Below are positions 22,816 through 29,555 of a DNA stretch of 38,688 nt, piece after piece; the stretch's first letter is position 1, and each line of letters starts with the position of its first letter. The stretch lies in contig NZ_JADOGI010000094.1 of the NCBI RefSeq assembly GCF_015645445.1, positions 1-38,688 on the forward strand. Reading direction: 5' to 3'. The translations under genes were made by a program, and so were the position numbers. The notes under the pieces are model-generated. The model ran no database searches. It had not been told where the DNA came from and saw only the letters and a list, made by a program, of their open reading frames with translations. This DNA comes from Nonomuraea cypriaca. GTDB lineage: Bacteria > Actinomycetota > Actinomycetes > Streptosporangiales > Streptosporangiaceae.

Positions 22816-23555
22816 GAGCTCTCCAGGGAGGTGAGGTAGGCGTGGCTGTCAGCGAGAGCGGTGAAGACGTCGGTCGCGCACTCGTCGAGCTCGACGATGC
22901 GCCAGGCGTCCGGGGCGGCGGCGAGGATCTCGGGCACGGGCATGACGCCCTGGCCCACCGCGGTGTGCGGCTCCCCCTTCACGACGGGGCCGTCCTTGAC
23001 GTGCAGCGCCGTCATGCGCCGCGCGAGGCGGCCGAGCAGGGCGGGCACGTCGGCGCCGCCCACCGCCGCCCAGTAGGTGTCGATCTCCAGGAACACCTCG
23101 GGGGCGAGCAGATCGGCCAGCACCTCGATGGCGTGCCGGCCGTCGAGCATCGGCTCGATCTCCCACCAGTGGTTGTGGTAGCCGATCCGCATCCCGTGCC
23201 CGGCGGCCTGCTCGGCCAGGCCGTTCAGCAGGTCGGCCGTGCGCGCCAGGCCGTCGCGCGTGGTGAACTCCTCGTGCGCGATGCCACCAGGAATGATCAC
23301 CAGGTCCGTGCCGACCGTCGCGATCGCGTCGAAGACCTCCGCGGGCTCCTTACTGAGCAGCGCGTACGCGTGCGTACTCGACACACTCAGCCCCAGGTCG
23401 TCGGCGACCTGGCGGAAGCCCTTGGGGTCGGAGGTCGGGTCGTAGGGCTCGACCGCCCGGTATCCGATCTCCGCGATCCGCCTCAGCACGGTGTCGCGGT
23501 CGGCGGCCAGTTGTTCTCTGACGGTGTAGAGCTGGACGCTGATCGGCCTCGTCAT
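22812..23555 (-). CDS. Sugar phosphate isomerase/epimerase-family TIM-barrel protein
   Basis: 247 aa, starting MTRPISVQLYTVREQL. The xylose-isomerase-like TIM barrel is recognised by VQLYTVRE at strand 1, GYRAVEPYD, GYHNHWWEIEP (metal-binding His/Glu), FLEIDTYWAAVGG (Glu/Asp) and LHVKDGP. These match the metal-dependent IolE/IolI-type isomerases and epimerases acting on inosose or keto-sugars. Overlaps of 4 bp with both neighbours (ATGA at 22812 and 23552) place it mid-operon between xylA and the Gfo/Idh dehydrogenase. The combination suggests isomerisation followed by oxidation or reduction of a sugar. Confidence 0.9.
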   Translation of the reverse strand: MTRPISVQLYTVREQLAADRDTVLRRIAEIGYRAVEPYDPTSDPKGFRQVADDLGLSVSSTHAYALLSKEPAEVFDAIATVGTDLVIIPGGIAHEEFTTRDGLARTADLLNGLAEQAAGHGMRIGYHNHWWEIEPMLDGRHAIEVLADLLAPEVFLEIDTYWAAVGGADVPALLGRLARRMTALHVKDGPVVKGEPHTAVGQGVMPVPEILAAAPDAWRIVELDECATDVFTALADSHAYLTSLESS

Positions 23556-24703
23556 CCACGTACCCCCATGAGGTGCTCAAGGGCGAGCTGGTTCAGGTGG
23601 GTGAAGTGGAAGCCGCGCGCGGCCGCCACCTCGGGGTCGAACTCGTCCTTGGCCAGGTCGGCCCAGGTCTCGCCGGCCGCGAGCGTGGGCTGGGAGAGCT
23701 CGTCCACGCGCGAGGCGCGCAGGGCCTCCTGCACCTCGGGGTCGGCGCGGAACGCCCGCGACTTCTCCTTCAGGATCAGGTACGTCCGCATGTTCGCCGC
23801 CGCCGACACCCACACGTCCTCGGGGTCCTCGGTGCGCAGCGGCTTGTAGTCGAAGTGGCGTGGGCCGTCGTAGCCGCCGTTCTCCAGCAGGTCGACCAGG
23901 AAGAACGCGCTCTTGAGGTCGCCGTGGCCGAAGATCAGGTCCTGGTCGTACTTCGGGCCGTGCTGGCCGTTGAGGTCGATGTGGAACAGCTTGCCGTGCC
24001 ACAGCGCCTGCGCGATGCCGTGGACGAAGTTGAGCCCGGCCATCTGCTCGTGGCCGACCTCGGGGTTGAGGCCCACCATCTCAGGGTGCTCCAGTTCGCC
24101 GATCAGCGCCAGGGCGTGGCCGATCGTGGGCAGGAGGATGTCGCCGCGGGGCTCGTTCGGCTTGGGCTCGATGGCGAAGCGCAGGTCGTAGCCGCGGTCG
24201 CGGATGTACGCGCAGAGCAGGTCGAGGCCCTCCTTGTAGCGTTCGAACGCCGCCTTGACGTCCTTGGCCGCGTCCGACTCCGCGCCCTCGCGCCCGCCCC
24301 AGCAGACGTAGGTCTTGGCGCCCAGCGAGGCGGCCAGGTCGATGTTGCGGATGACCTTGCGCAGGGCGTACCTGCGGACGTCGCGGTCGTTGCTGGTGAA
24401 CGCGCCGTCCTTGAAGACCGGGTGGGTGAACAGGTTCGTGGTGGCCATCGGGACCTTCATCCCGGTCTCGTCCAGGGCCTTCTTGAACGCCGCGACGGCC
24501 TTGTCCCGGTCGGGCTCGACGGCGAGCAGGTCGTCGTCGTGGAACGTGACACCGTGCGCACCCAGCTCGGCCAGCCGGTGCACGCTCTCGACCGGGTCGA
24601 GGGCCGGCCTGGAGGCGTCGCCGAACGGGTCGCGGGCCTGCCAGCCGACCGTCCATAGGCCGAAGGTGAAGCGGTCGTCTGGGGTGGGGGTGAAGTTCGA
24701 CAT
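23552..24703 (-). CDS. xylA: Xylose isomerase
   Basis: 383 aa, the length of class I actinobacterial xylose isomerases. The enzyme interconverts D-xylose and D-xylulose (and glucose/fructose) in the cytosol. The catalytic His-Asp pair is visible in GVTFHDDDLL (H55, D58). The metal site follows: IEPKPNEPRGD, NPEVGHEQMAG and HIDLNGQHGPKYDQDL; DYKPLRTED supplies the late Asp. RBS is a modest AGGA 8 nt before the ATG. It heads a three-gene operon and diverges from a ROK repressor across 57 bp, the usual xylA/xylR arrangement. No xylulokinase or sugar transporter is in the window, so the xylose pathway is incomplete here. Confidence 0.95.
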   Translation of the reverse strand: MSNFTPTPDDRFTFGLWTVGWQARDPFGDASRPALDPVESVHRLAELGAHGVTFHDDDLLAVEPDRDKAVAAFKKALDETGMKVPMATTNLFTHPVFKDGAFTSNDRDVRRYALRKVIRNIDLAASLGAKTYVCWGGREGAESDAAKDVKAAFERYKEGLDLLCAYIRDRGYDLRFAIEPKPNEPRGDILLPTIGHALALIGELEHPEMVGLNPEVGHEQMAGLNFVHGIAQALWHGKLFHIDLNGQHGPKYDQDLIFGHGDLKSAFFLVDLLENGGYDGPRHFDYKPLRTEDPEDVWVSAAANMRTYLILKEKSRAFRADPEVQEALRASRVDELSQPTLAAGETWADLAKDEFDPEVAAARGFHFTHLNQLALEHLMGVRG

Positions 24704-24760
24704 GTGCGGGTCCTAACCTTTAGTCCATAATCTGTACATAATCCTGAGGAGGTGAGTGGG
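24704..24760. promoter_or_regulatory. Divergent xylA/xylR control region with direct repeats
   Basis: This 57-bp AT-rich region contains CATAATC twice (24726-24732 and 24737-24743), 11 bp apart, about one helical turn on the same face. This fits binding of a dimeric regulator, presumably the adjacent ROK protein. The -10 elements of both genes probably overlap these sites. AGGAGG at 24747-24752 is the repressor gene's RBS. Confidence 0.5.
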
Positions 24761-25903
24761 GTGTCGTCAAGAGGGGTCAGGCATGATTCCATGCGTGCCC
24801 GTAACCTGGCCGTAGTACTGGGGACCATTCACCGATCAGGACCTCACACCCGGGCCGCGCTCGCTGAGAGGACCGGGCTGACCAAGACCACCGTGTCCAG
24901 CCTGGTCTCCGACCTGCTGGAGGCGGGGGTGGTGACCGAGAGCGGCACCGTGCGGGCCGGTGAGCGGGGGCGTCCTGGGGTGGCGCTGAGCCTCAGCGGT
25001 CACCGGGTGGCCACGCTGGGGCTGGAGATCAACATCGACTACCTGGCCGCCTGCGTCGTCGACCTGACCCGCACTGTACGGCTGCGCCGCACCCGACCGG
25101 CCGACAACCGCAACTCCGACCCGGCGGAGATCCTGCGGCGGCTGCGCGACCTGGTGAAGGAGACCACGGCCGAGGCCGAGGAGTCCGGGCTCCGGGTCAT
25201 CGGGGCGGCCCTCGCCGTGCCGGGGACCGTGGCGGGCGGGGTGCTGCGCAACGCGCCGCATCTCGGGTGGCGGGACGTACGCGTCGCGGACCTGGCCGAC
25301 CTGCCGGTCGCGATCGACAACGAGGCGAACCTGGCCGCGCTCGGCGAGTTGTGGTTCGGCTCCCGCGCCACGGACTTCCTGTACGTGTCCGGCGAGATCG
25401 GCGTCGGCGCCGGGCTCGTGGTGGGCGGCGAGCTGTTCCGTGGCACGTTCGGGCTCGCGGGCGAGCTGGGACACGTCGTCGTCGTGCCCGACGGCCCCGC
25501 GTGCAGGTGCGGCGGCCGCGGCTGCCTGGAGGTGTACGCCGGCCAGGACGCCCTCCTCGGGGACCTGGGCTCGGTCGCCGAGCTGGCGGCCAGGCTGGAG
25601 TCGGGCGACCGGCGGGCCCTGGAGGCGGCCGAGCGGGCCGGTCACGCGCTCGGCGTGGCGCTCACCTCGGCCGTCCAGCTGCTCGACCCCGGCAGGATCG
25701 TGCTCGGCGGGGTGTTCGGGCCGCTGTTCCCTTGGCTGGAAGGGCCGGTCGGCGACGGACTGGCGACCAGGCTCCGGCAACTGCGCGGCACGCCGCCGCC
25801 GCTCGTGGTCTCTGGCATCGGCGCGGACGCGGCCGTGCTGGGCGCGGCAGGGCTGGTGATCCAGCAGATCATCGCCGAGCCGGCCCGCGTTCTGGGGCTG
25901 TAG
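24761..25903 (+). CDS. ROK-family transcriptional regulator (XylR-like)
   Basis: 380 aa from the GTG at 24761, placed 8 nt behind a perfect AGGAGG; an upstream GTG at 24752 overlaps that RBS. The N-terminal winged helix-turn-helix reads LGTIHRSGPHTRAALAERTGLTKTTVSSLVSDLLEAGVV. The C-terminal ROK domain has IDNEANLAALGELWFG, GEIGVGAGLVVGGEL, ELGHVVV, and the zinc motif CRCGGRGCLEVYAG (CxCGxxGC). Such proteins repress xylose genes and are released by xylose or a related sugar. Its position, divergent from xylA, supports control of that operon and of itself. The ROK kinase-type site residues partly remain, but catalysis is not expected. Confidence 0.93.
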   Translation: MSSRGVRHDSMRARNLAVVLGTIHRSGPHTRAALAERTGLTKTTVSSLVSDLLEAGVVTESGTVRAGERGRPGVALSLSGHRVATLGLEINIDYLAACVVDLTRTVRLRRTRPADNRNSDPAEILRRLRDLVKETTAEAEESGLRVIGAALAVPGTVAGGVLRNAPHLGWRDVRVADLADLPVAIDNEANLAALGELWFGSRATDFLYVSGEIGVGAGLVVGGELFRGTFGLAGELGHVVVVPDGPACRCGGRGCLEVYAGQDALLGDLGSVAELAARLESGDRRALEAAERAGHALGVALTSAVQLLDPGRIVLGGVFGPLFPWLEGPVGDGLATRLRQLRGTPPPLVVSGIGADAAVLGAAGLVIQQIIAEPARVLGL

Positions 25904-25925
25904 GGCGTGGGGTTGCGGAGGCGGG

Positions 25926-26441
25926 TCAGTAGTAGCCCGTCTGGCCGTCGAGGAGCTCCCTGATGGCGTCGGCGTGGCCGGCGTGCCTGGCGGTCTCCTC
26001 GACCATGTGGATCAGCATCCAGCGCAGGCTGGCGGAGCCCGAGCGGTAGTCCGGGTGCTTGCCGACGTCGTCGAGGGAGTGGGCGGCGACGATCTCGTTG
26101 GAGACCTGGCACTGGCGTTCGTACTCGTCGCGGAGCTGGGCCAGCGGGACGCCGTCCGGCCGCATGTCGGCGTCCTCCTGGCTCTCGTCGAACTGCGGGT
26201 TGCGGTCGGACGGGCCGCCCAGGAAGAGCATCTCGAACCAGCAGTGCTCGGTCCAGCGCAGGTGGGAGACCAGGCCCGCCATCGTCATGAGCGGCGAGGC
26301 GGGCAAGACGGACCGGTACGCGTCCTCGTCCGACAGGCCCTCGCACTTCCAGCGGACGATCGCGCGCTGCATGTCGAGCCAGCCGAGGAGCTGGGTGCGT
26401 TCGTCCGCGACCAAGGGTGGGCGGATGCGTTCGGGGTTCAT
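25926..26441 (-). CDS. DinB/DUF664-family putative thiol-dependent metalloenzyme
   Basis: 171 aa starting MNPERIRPPLVADERTQLLGWLDMQ. The four-helix DinB/DUF664 fold is indicated by LSDEDAYRSVLPASPLMTMAGLVSHLRWTEHCWFE (first His ligand in SHLRWTEH) and the terminal HMVEETARHAGHADAIRELLDG, with the HxxxH pair. Actinobacterial members include mycothiol-dependent transferases, so a role in detoxification is plausible but unproven. It converges on the ROK gene. There is no RBS, but TAGCGT 8 nt upstream suggests leaderless transcription. Confidence 0.88.
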   Translation of the reverse strand: MNPERIRPPLVADERTQLLGWLDMQRAIVRWKCEGLSDEDAYRSVLPASPLMTMAGLVSHLRWTEHCWFEMLFLGGPSDRNPQFDESQEDADMRPDGVPLAQLRDEYERQCQVSNEIVAAHSLDDVGKHPDYRSGSASLRWMLIHMVEETARHAGHADAIRELLDGQTGYY

Positions 26442-26449
26442 GTGGCCGA

Positions 26450-26455
26450 ACGCTA
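26450..26455 (-). promoter_or_regulatory. -10 element of a probable leaderless promoter for the DinB-like gene
   Basis: The minus strand reads TAGCGT, 8 nt and then ATG at 26441, with no Shine-Dalgarno in between. This fits TANNNT placed for initiation at or next to the start codon. The rest of the 26442-26547 gap shows nothing else. Confidence 0.4.
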
Positions 26456-26547
26456 CTTCAGCTCCGCTCGGCGCCGCACTCGGATTTCGGCGGCCTTTCC
26501 AGTCCGGGCGGGCGCTCGCGTCGGACGCGCGGGCGCCCGCCCGGACG

Positions 26548-27018
26548 TCAGCCCTTCGCGGCCGCCTCCATGGCGTCGATGTCGATCTTCCGCATGCCGA
26601 GCATGGCCTGCATGGCACGCTGCGCTCTGGCAGGGTCGGGGTCGCTCAGCAGCTCGGACAGTCGGTTCGGGATGATCTGCCAGGACAGGCCCCATCTGTC
26701 CTTCAGCCAGCCGCACTCCGACTCTTGCCCGCCCTCGGTGAGCTTCGCCCACAGCTCGTCGACCTCCTCCTGGGAGCCGCAGTCGACGTACAGGGAGATC
26801 GCCTCCGTGAAGTTGTGGTCCGGGCCCCCGTTCAGCGCCATGAACCGCTGGCCGGCCAGCTCGAAGGTGACCATCATGGCCGTACCTGCGGGTCCTGGCC
26901 CGCCCTCGCCGTGACGCTGGACCTCCACGATCCGCGAGTCGCCGAACAACGAGGTGTAGAACTCGGCCGCCTCCTCGGCCTGGTCGTCGAACCACAGGCA
27001 CGTGGTGATCTTCTGCAT
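26548..27018 (-). CDS. VOC-family (PhnB/glyoxalase-like) protein
   Basis: 156 aa from the ATG at 27016-27018, behind GGAGGG at 7 nt. It begins MQKITTCLWFDDQAEEAAEFYTSLFGDSRIVEV, the typical first beta-alpha-beta-beta-beta module of PhnB-type VOC proteins (older annotations: 3-demethylubiquinone-9 3-methyltransferase). FMALNGGPDHNFTEAISLYVDC and GLSWQIIPNRLSELL complete the second module. The C-terminal RAMQAMLGMRKIDIDAMEAA is also usual in this group. The substrate is unknown; these proteins are cytosolic. It is divergent from the PLP-enzyme gene. Confidence 0.92.
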   Translation of the reverse strand: MQKITTCLWFDDQAEEAAEFYTSLFGDSRIVEVQRHGEGGPGPAGTAMMVTFELAGQRFMALNGGPDHNFTEAISLYVDCGSQEEVDELWAKLTEGGQESECGWLKDRWGLSWQIIPNRLSELLSDPDPARAQRAMQAMLGMRKIDIDAMEAAAKG

Positions 27019-27149
27019 GGCGTTTCCCTCCGGTCTCGTACGGTTGCTCTCACTGATGCGTCGAACGAACCCTGGCCGGATCGACACGGCGGCCAAAAAC
27101 TTTCTGGCCGTGGTTGAATCCGGGCAGATCCAGACGAAAGGCGGGTCCA

Positions 27150-28232
27150 GTGACGAACTCCCCATCGGTCCGGCGTTCCCTGTTCCTGCACGCGCCCATC
27201 CGCAGGAAGCCCGCGACCGTGCTGCGCGAACTGCTCAGGCACGTCGACGATGACACGCCGCCCGACGCCCCGGTGGCCGCGCTCGAACGGCGGCTGGCGG
27301 ACCTGCTCGGCAAGGAGTCCGCCCTGCTGTTCCCGACGGGGACGATGGCACAGCAGGTCGCGCTGCGGATCCACGCCTCCCGCCGAGGCGCGCCGGCGTT
27401 CGCCGCGCACCCGCAGAGCCACCTGCACGTGTGGGAGAACCAGGGTTACAGCGTGGTACACGGGCTGCGTTTCCATCCCACGGGAGACCGCCACGAGTTG
27501 ATGACGGAGGCGGACCTGGCCGAGATCGCGGAGCCCCTGGCGGCCGTCGTCTGGGAGTTGCCCCAGCGCGACCTCGGCGGCCTGCTGCCCGAATGGGACG
27601 ATCTTCGCGCCCAGACCGAGCTCGTCAGGGCCCGTGGAGCCGCCGTACACATGGACGGGGCCCGGCTGTGGGAGGCGCAGACGTACTATCGGCGACCCTT
27701 CCATGAGATCGCGGGTCTGTTCGACTCGGTCGACTCGGTCTACGTGTCGCTGTACAAGTCGCTCCAGGGCTTCTCGGGTGGCGTGCTGCTCGGTGACGCG
27801 GCCACCATCGCCGAGGCGGGGGTGTGGCGTTCGCGGCTGGGCGGGCAGGCGTACCAGCCGTGGCCCGTCGCGCTGGCGGCGCTGGCCGGGCTCGACACCG
27901 TGCTGCCCCGCATGGCGGCCTTCCGCGAGCACGCGATCGCGCTCGCCACGGCCATCAACAAGGACGGCGCCGCCCGCGCGTGGCCGGACCCGCCCCAGAC
28001 GCCCATGTTCCACGTGCACCTGCCCGCCGGGCGGCGCGCCGCCGAGGCCGCGGGCGCCGCGATGCTGGCCGAGCACGGCACGCAGCTCTTCCCGCGTGTA
28101 CGGTCCTCGCCGGACCCGGCCAGGTCGAGCTTCGAGATCACGGTCGGGGAGAACGCCATGGAGTTCACGCCGGAGGAGGTCGTCGGCCTCCTCCACGAGC
28201 TGCTGGAGCGCTGCGGCACGACCACGACGTAG
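27150..28232 (+). CDS. Threonine-aldolase-type PLP-dependent enzyme
   Basis: 360 aa from the GTG at 27150 (AAGGCGGG upstream). Fold type I, beta-eliminating lyase/threonine aldolase family: LLFPTGTMAQQVAL (phosphate site), HLHVWEN where the PLP-stacking residue lies, VHMDGARLWEA (Asp to the pyridine N), and the Schiff-base lysine K203 in YVSLYKSLQGFSGGVLLG. Length and motifs match bacterial low-specificity L-threonine aldolases, which cleave threonine or allo-threonine to glycine and acetaldehyde. The SLYKSLQG segment and the unusual N-terminal part (FLHAPIRRKPATVLREL) differ from standard LtaE, so another beta-hydroxy amino acid may be the substrate. No clear operon partner. Confidence 0.88.
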   Translation: MTNSPSVRRSLFLHAPIRRKPATVLRELLRHVDDDTPPDAPVAALERRLADLLGKESALLFPTGTMAQQVALRIHASRRGAPAFAAHPQSHLHVWENQGYSVVHGLRFHPTGDRHELMTEADLAEIAEPLAAVVWELPQRDLGGLLPEWDDLRAQTELVRARGAAVHMDGARLWEAQTYYRRPFHEIAGLFDSVDSVYVSLYKSLQGFSGGVLLGDAATIAEAGVWRSRLGGQAYQPWPVALAALAGLDTVLPRMAAFREHAIALATAINKDGAARAWPDPPQTPMFHVHLPAGRRAAEAAGAAMLAEHGTQLFPRVRSSPDPARSSFEITVGENAMEFTPEEVVGLLHELLERCGTTTT

Positions 28233-28336
28233 CCGCGTGGCCCTCGACCGGGCGGTCGCCCTCCGCCGCGTACGACACCGTCGAGCTCTGACCGGTCCCG
28301 CACGAGGCTCTGACGCGCGCCCCCCTCCGGGTGATC

Positions 28337-28342
28337 TAGAGT
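28337..28342 (+). promoter_or_regulatory. -10 element of a probable leaderless promoter
   Basis: TAGAGT fits TANNNT and ends 7 nt before the ATG at 28350, with no ribosome-binding site between. Transcription would start at the A of the start codon. The 28233-28336 stretch contains no other signal that I can support. Confidence 0.6.
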
Positions 28343-28349
28343 CCCCCGG

Positions 28350-29414
28350 ATGGAGACCTCGACATCGCGCATCACCGCCTACGGCGCCGTCGCCACCGCC
28401 CTGGCCCTGTGCGGTGACCGCGAGATCGGCGAGCTGATGGACAAGGCGGTCCCGCTCGGCTCGGGCATCGGGGGACGGTCGGCGTCGCTGGAGGTGGCCG
28501 GCACGCGGGTGTTCGCGAAGCGGGTGCCGCTCACCGATCTGGAGCTCCGGCCGGAGAACGTCCGTTCCACCGCGAACGTCTTCGGTGTTCCGTCCTCCTT
28601 CCACTACGGCATGGGCAACCCGGGGTTCGGGGCGTGGCGGGAGCTGGCGACGCACGTCATGACCACGAACTGGGTGCTCACCGGGCGGTTCCCCGGCTTC
28701 CCGCTGATGTACCACTGGCGGGTCCTGCCGGACACCGCCCAGCCTCCGCCGGACGAACTCGCCGACGTGGAGGCGGTCGTCGCCTACTGGGGCGGCGGTC
28801 AGGAGGTACGCGACCGCATCGAGGCGCGCCGGCGTTCCTCGTCGAGCCTCGTCCTGTTCCTCGAGCACTTCCCGCACAACCTGCACGACTGGCTGCGAGC
28901 CCAGGTGGCGGCGGGTGAAGAGGCCGCGAGCCTGGCCTACGACCTGGTCGAGCGCGAGCTGGAGGCCGCGGTCTCCGTCATGAACGCCCACGGCCTGCTG
29001 CACTTCGACGCCCATTACGAGAACGTGCTGACCGACGGCCGGCACCTGTACGTCGCCGACTTCGGGCTCGCGTTGTCGTCGCGGTTCGACCTGTCGCCGG
29101 AGGAGGTCCGCTTTTTCCAGCGGCACCTTTCCTATGACCGGTGCTACACGCGTACGCACCTGGTGCACTGGTTGACCGCCGAGTTGCTCGGCGCCGACAG
29201 GGACGAACGCGATGCGCTGATACGCGAGTGGGCCCTCGGCGAGCCGCCCACGGGAGTGCCCCGGGCGGTCGCGGCCGTCTTGAGCCGGCACAGCCCCCCG
29301 GCCGCGGTGATGTCCGATTTCCGTCGTCGGCTCCGGGACGAGAGCCGGCGCACTCCGTACCCGGACGAGGAGATCCGGCGACTGCCGGGGTGCGATAGTT
29401 CTCGGTTCAGCTAG
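28350..29414 (+). CDS. Protein-kinase-fold protein with HFDAH catalytic loop
   Basis: 354 aa. Kinase landmarks: K57 in FAKRVPL (ATP-binding lysine of VAIK type), a catalytic loop LLHFDAHYENVL with D220 (HRDxxxxN becomes HFDAHYEN, H218 to N225) and metal-binding D237 in VADFGLALSS. Spacing of loop to DFG is normal, so phosphotransfer seems possible. The N-lobe has GSGIGGRSASLEV, a plausible glycine loop. A ~130-residue stretch between lysine and catalytic loop, with EHFPHNLHDWL as hinge-like element, makes it longer than a minimal aminoglycoside phosphotransferase. Family: atypical Ser/Thr or antibiotic/choline kinase-like. The target is unknown. Single gene with its own promoter. Confidence 0.82.
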   Translation: METSTSRITAYGAVATALALCGDREIGELMDKAVPLGSGIGGRSASLEVAGTRVFAKRVPLTDLELRPENVRSTANVFGVPSSFHYGMGNPGFGAWRELATHVMTTNWVLTGRFPGFPLMYHWRVLPDTAQPPPDELADVEAVVAYWGGGQEVRDRIEARRRSSSSLVLFLEHFPHNLHDWLRAQVAAGEEAASLAYDLVERELEAAVSVMNAHGLLHFDAHYENVLTDGRHLYVADFGLALSSRFDLSPEEVRFFQRHLSYDRCYTRTHLVHWLTAELLGADRDERDALIREWALGEPPTGVPRAVAAVLSRHSPPAAVMSDFRRRLRDESRRTPYPDEEIRRLPGCDSSRFS

Positions 29415-29417
29415 TTT

Positions 29418-29484
29418 CCGATAATTTCGGGATTAGTGGAGATATAGCCCCAGTTCAGAGGCATGGCGCTCCGAAATGTTTCGG
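29418..29484 (+). promoter_or_regulatory. Paired palindromic operator candidates upstream of the CE15 gene
   Basis: CCGAAATGTTTCGG (29471-29484) is a perfect 14-bp palindrome 8 bp before the -35 of the esterase promoter. A related CCGATAATTTCGG lies at 29418-29430. GAAA...TTTC palindromes resemble sites reported for LacI-type xylan regulators in streptomycetes, which would suit a hemicellulose esterase. The regulator is not in the window. Confidence 0.55.
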
Positions 29485-29492
29485 CATATGCG

Positions 29493-29521
29493 TTGACATG
29501 TTTCGAACGGATTCTCAGAAT
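29493..29521 (+). promoter_or_regulatory. Sigma-70-like promoter of the CE15 gene
   Basis: A perfect -35 TTGACA (29493-29498) is followed by 17 bp and CAGAAT (29516-29521), one mismatch from TAGAAT. This gives a leader of about 28 nt before the GTG at 29556, with GAAGGGAG as RBS. Confidence 0.65.
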
Positions 29522-29555
29522 GATCGCCAACACCCCCCGGGAAGGGAGAGCCCTG

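Noticed and set aside
23552..25903. Complete xylose utilisation operon
   Set aside because: Only the isomerase and the regulator are recognisable; there is no xylulokinase or transporter in the window, so the pathway assignment stays partial.
26874..29291. An 805-codon minus-strand open frame
   Set aside because: It covers the antisense of the PLP enzyme and kinase-fold genes, both of which have clear motifs on the plus strand.
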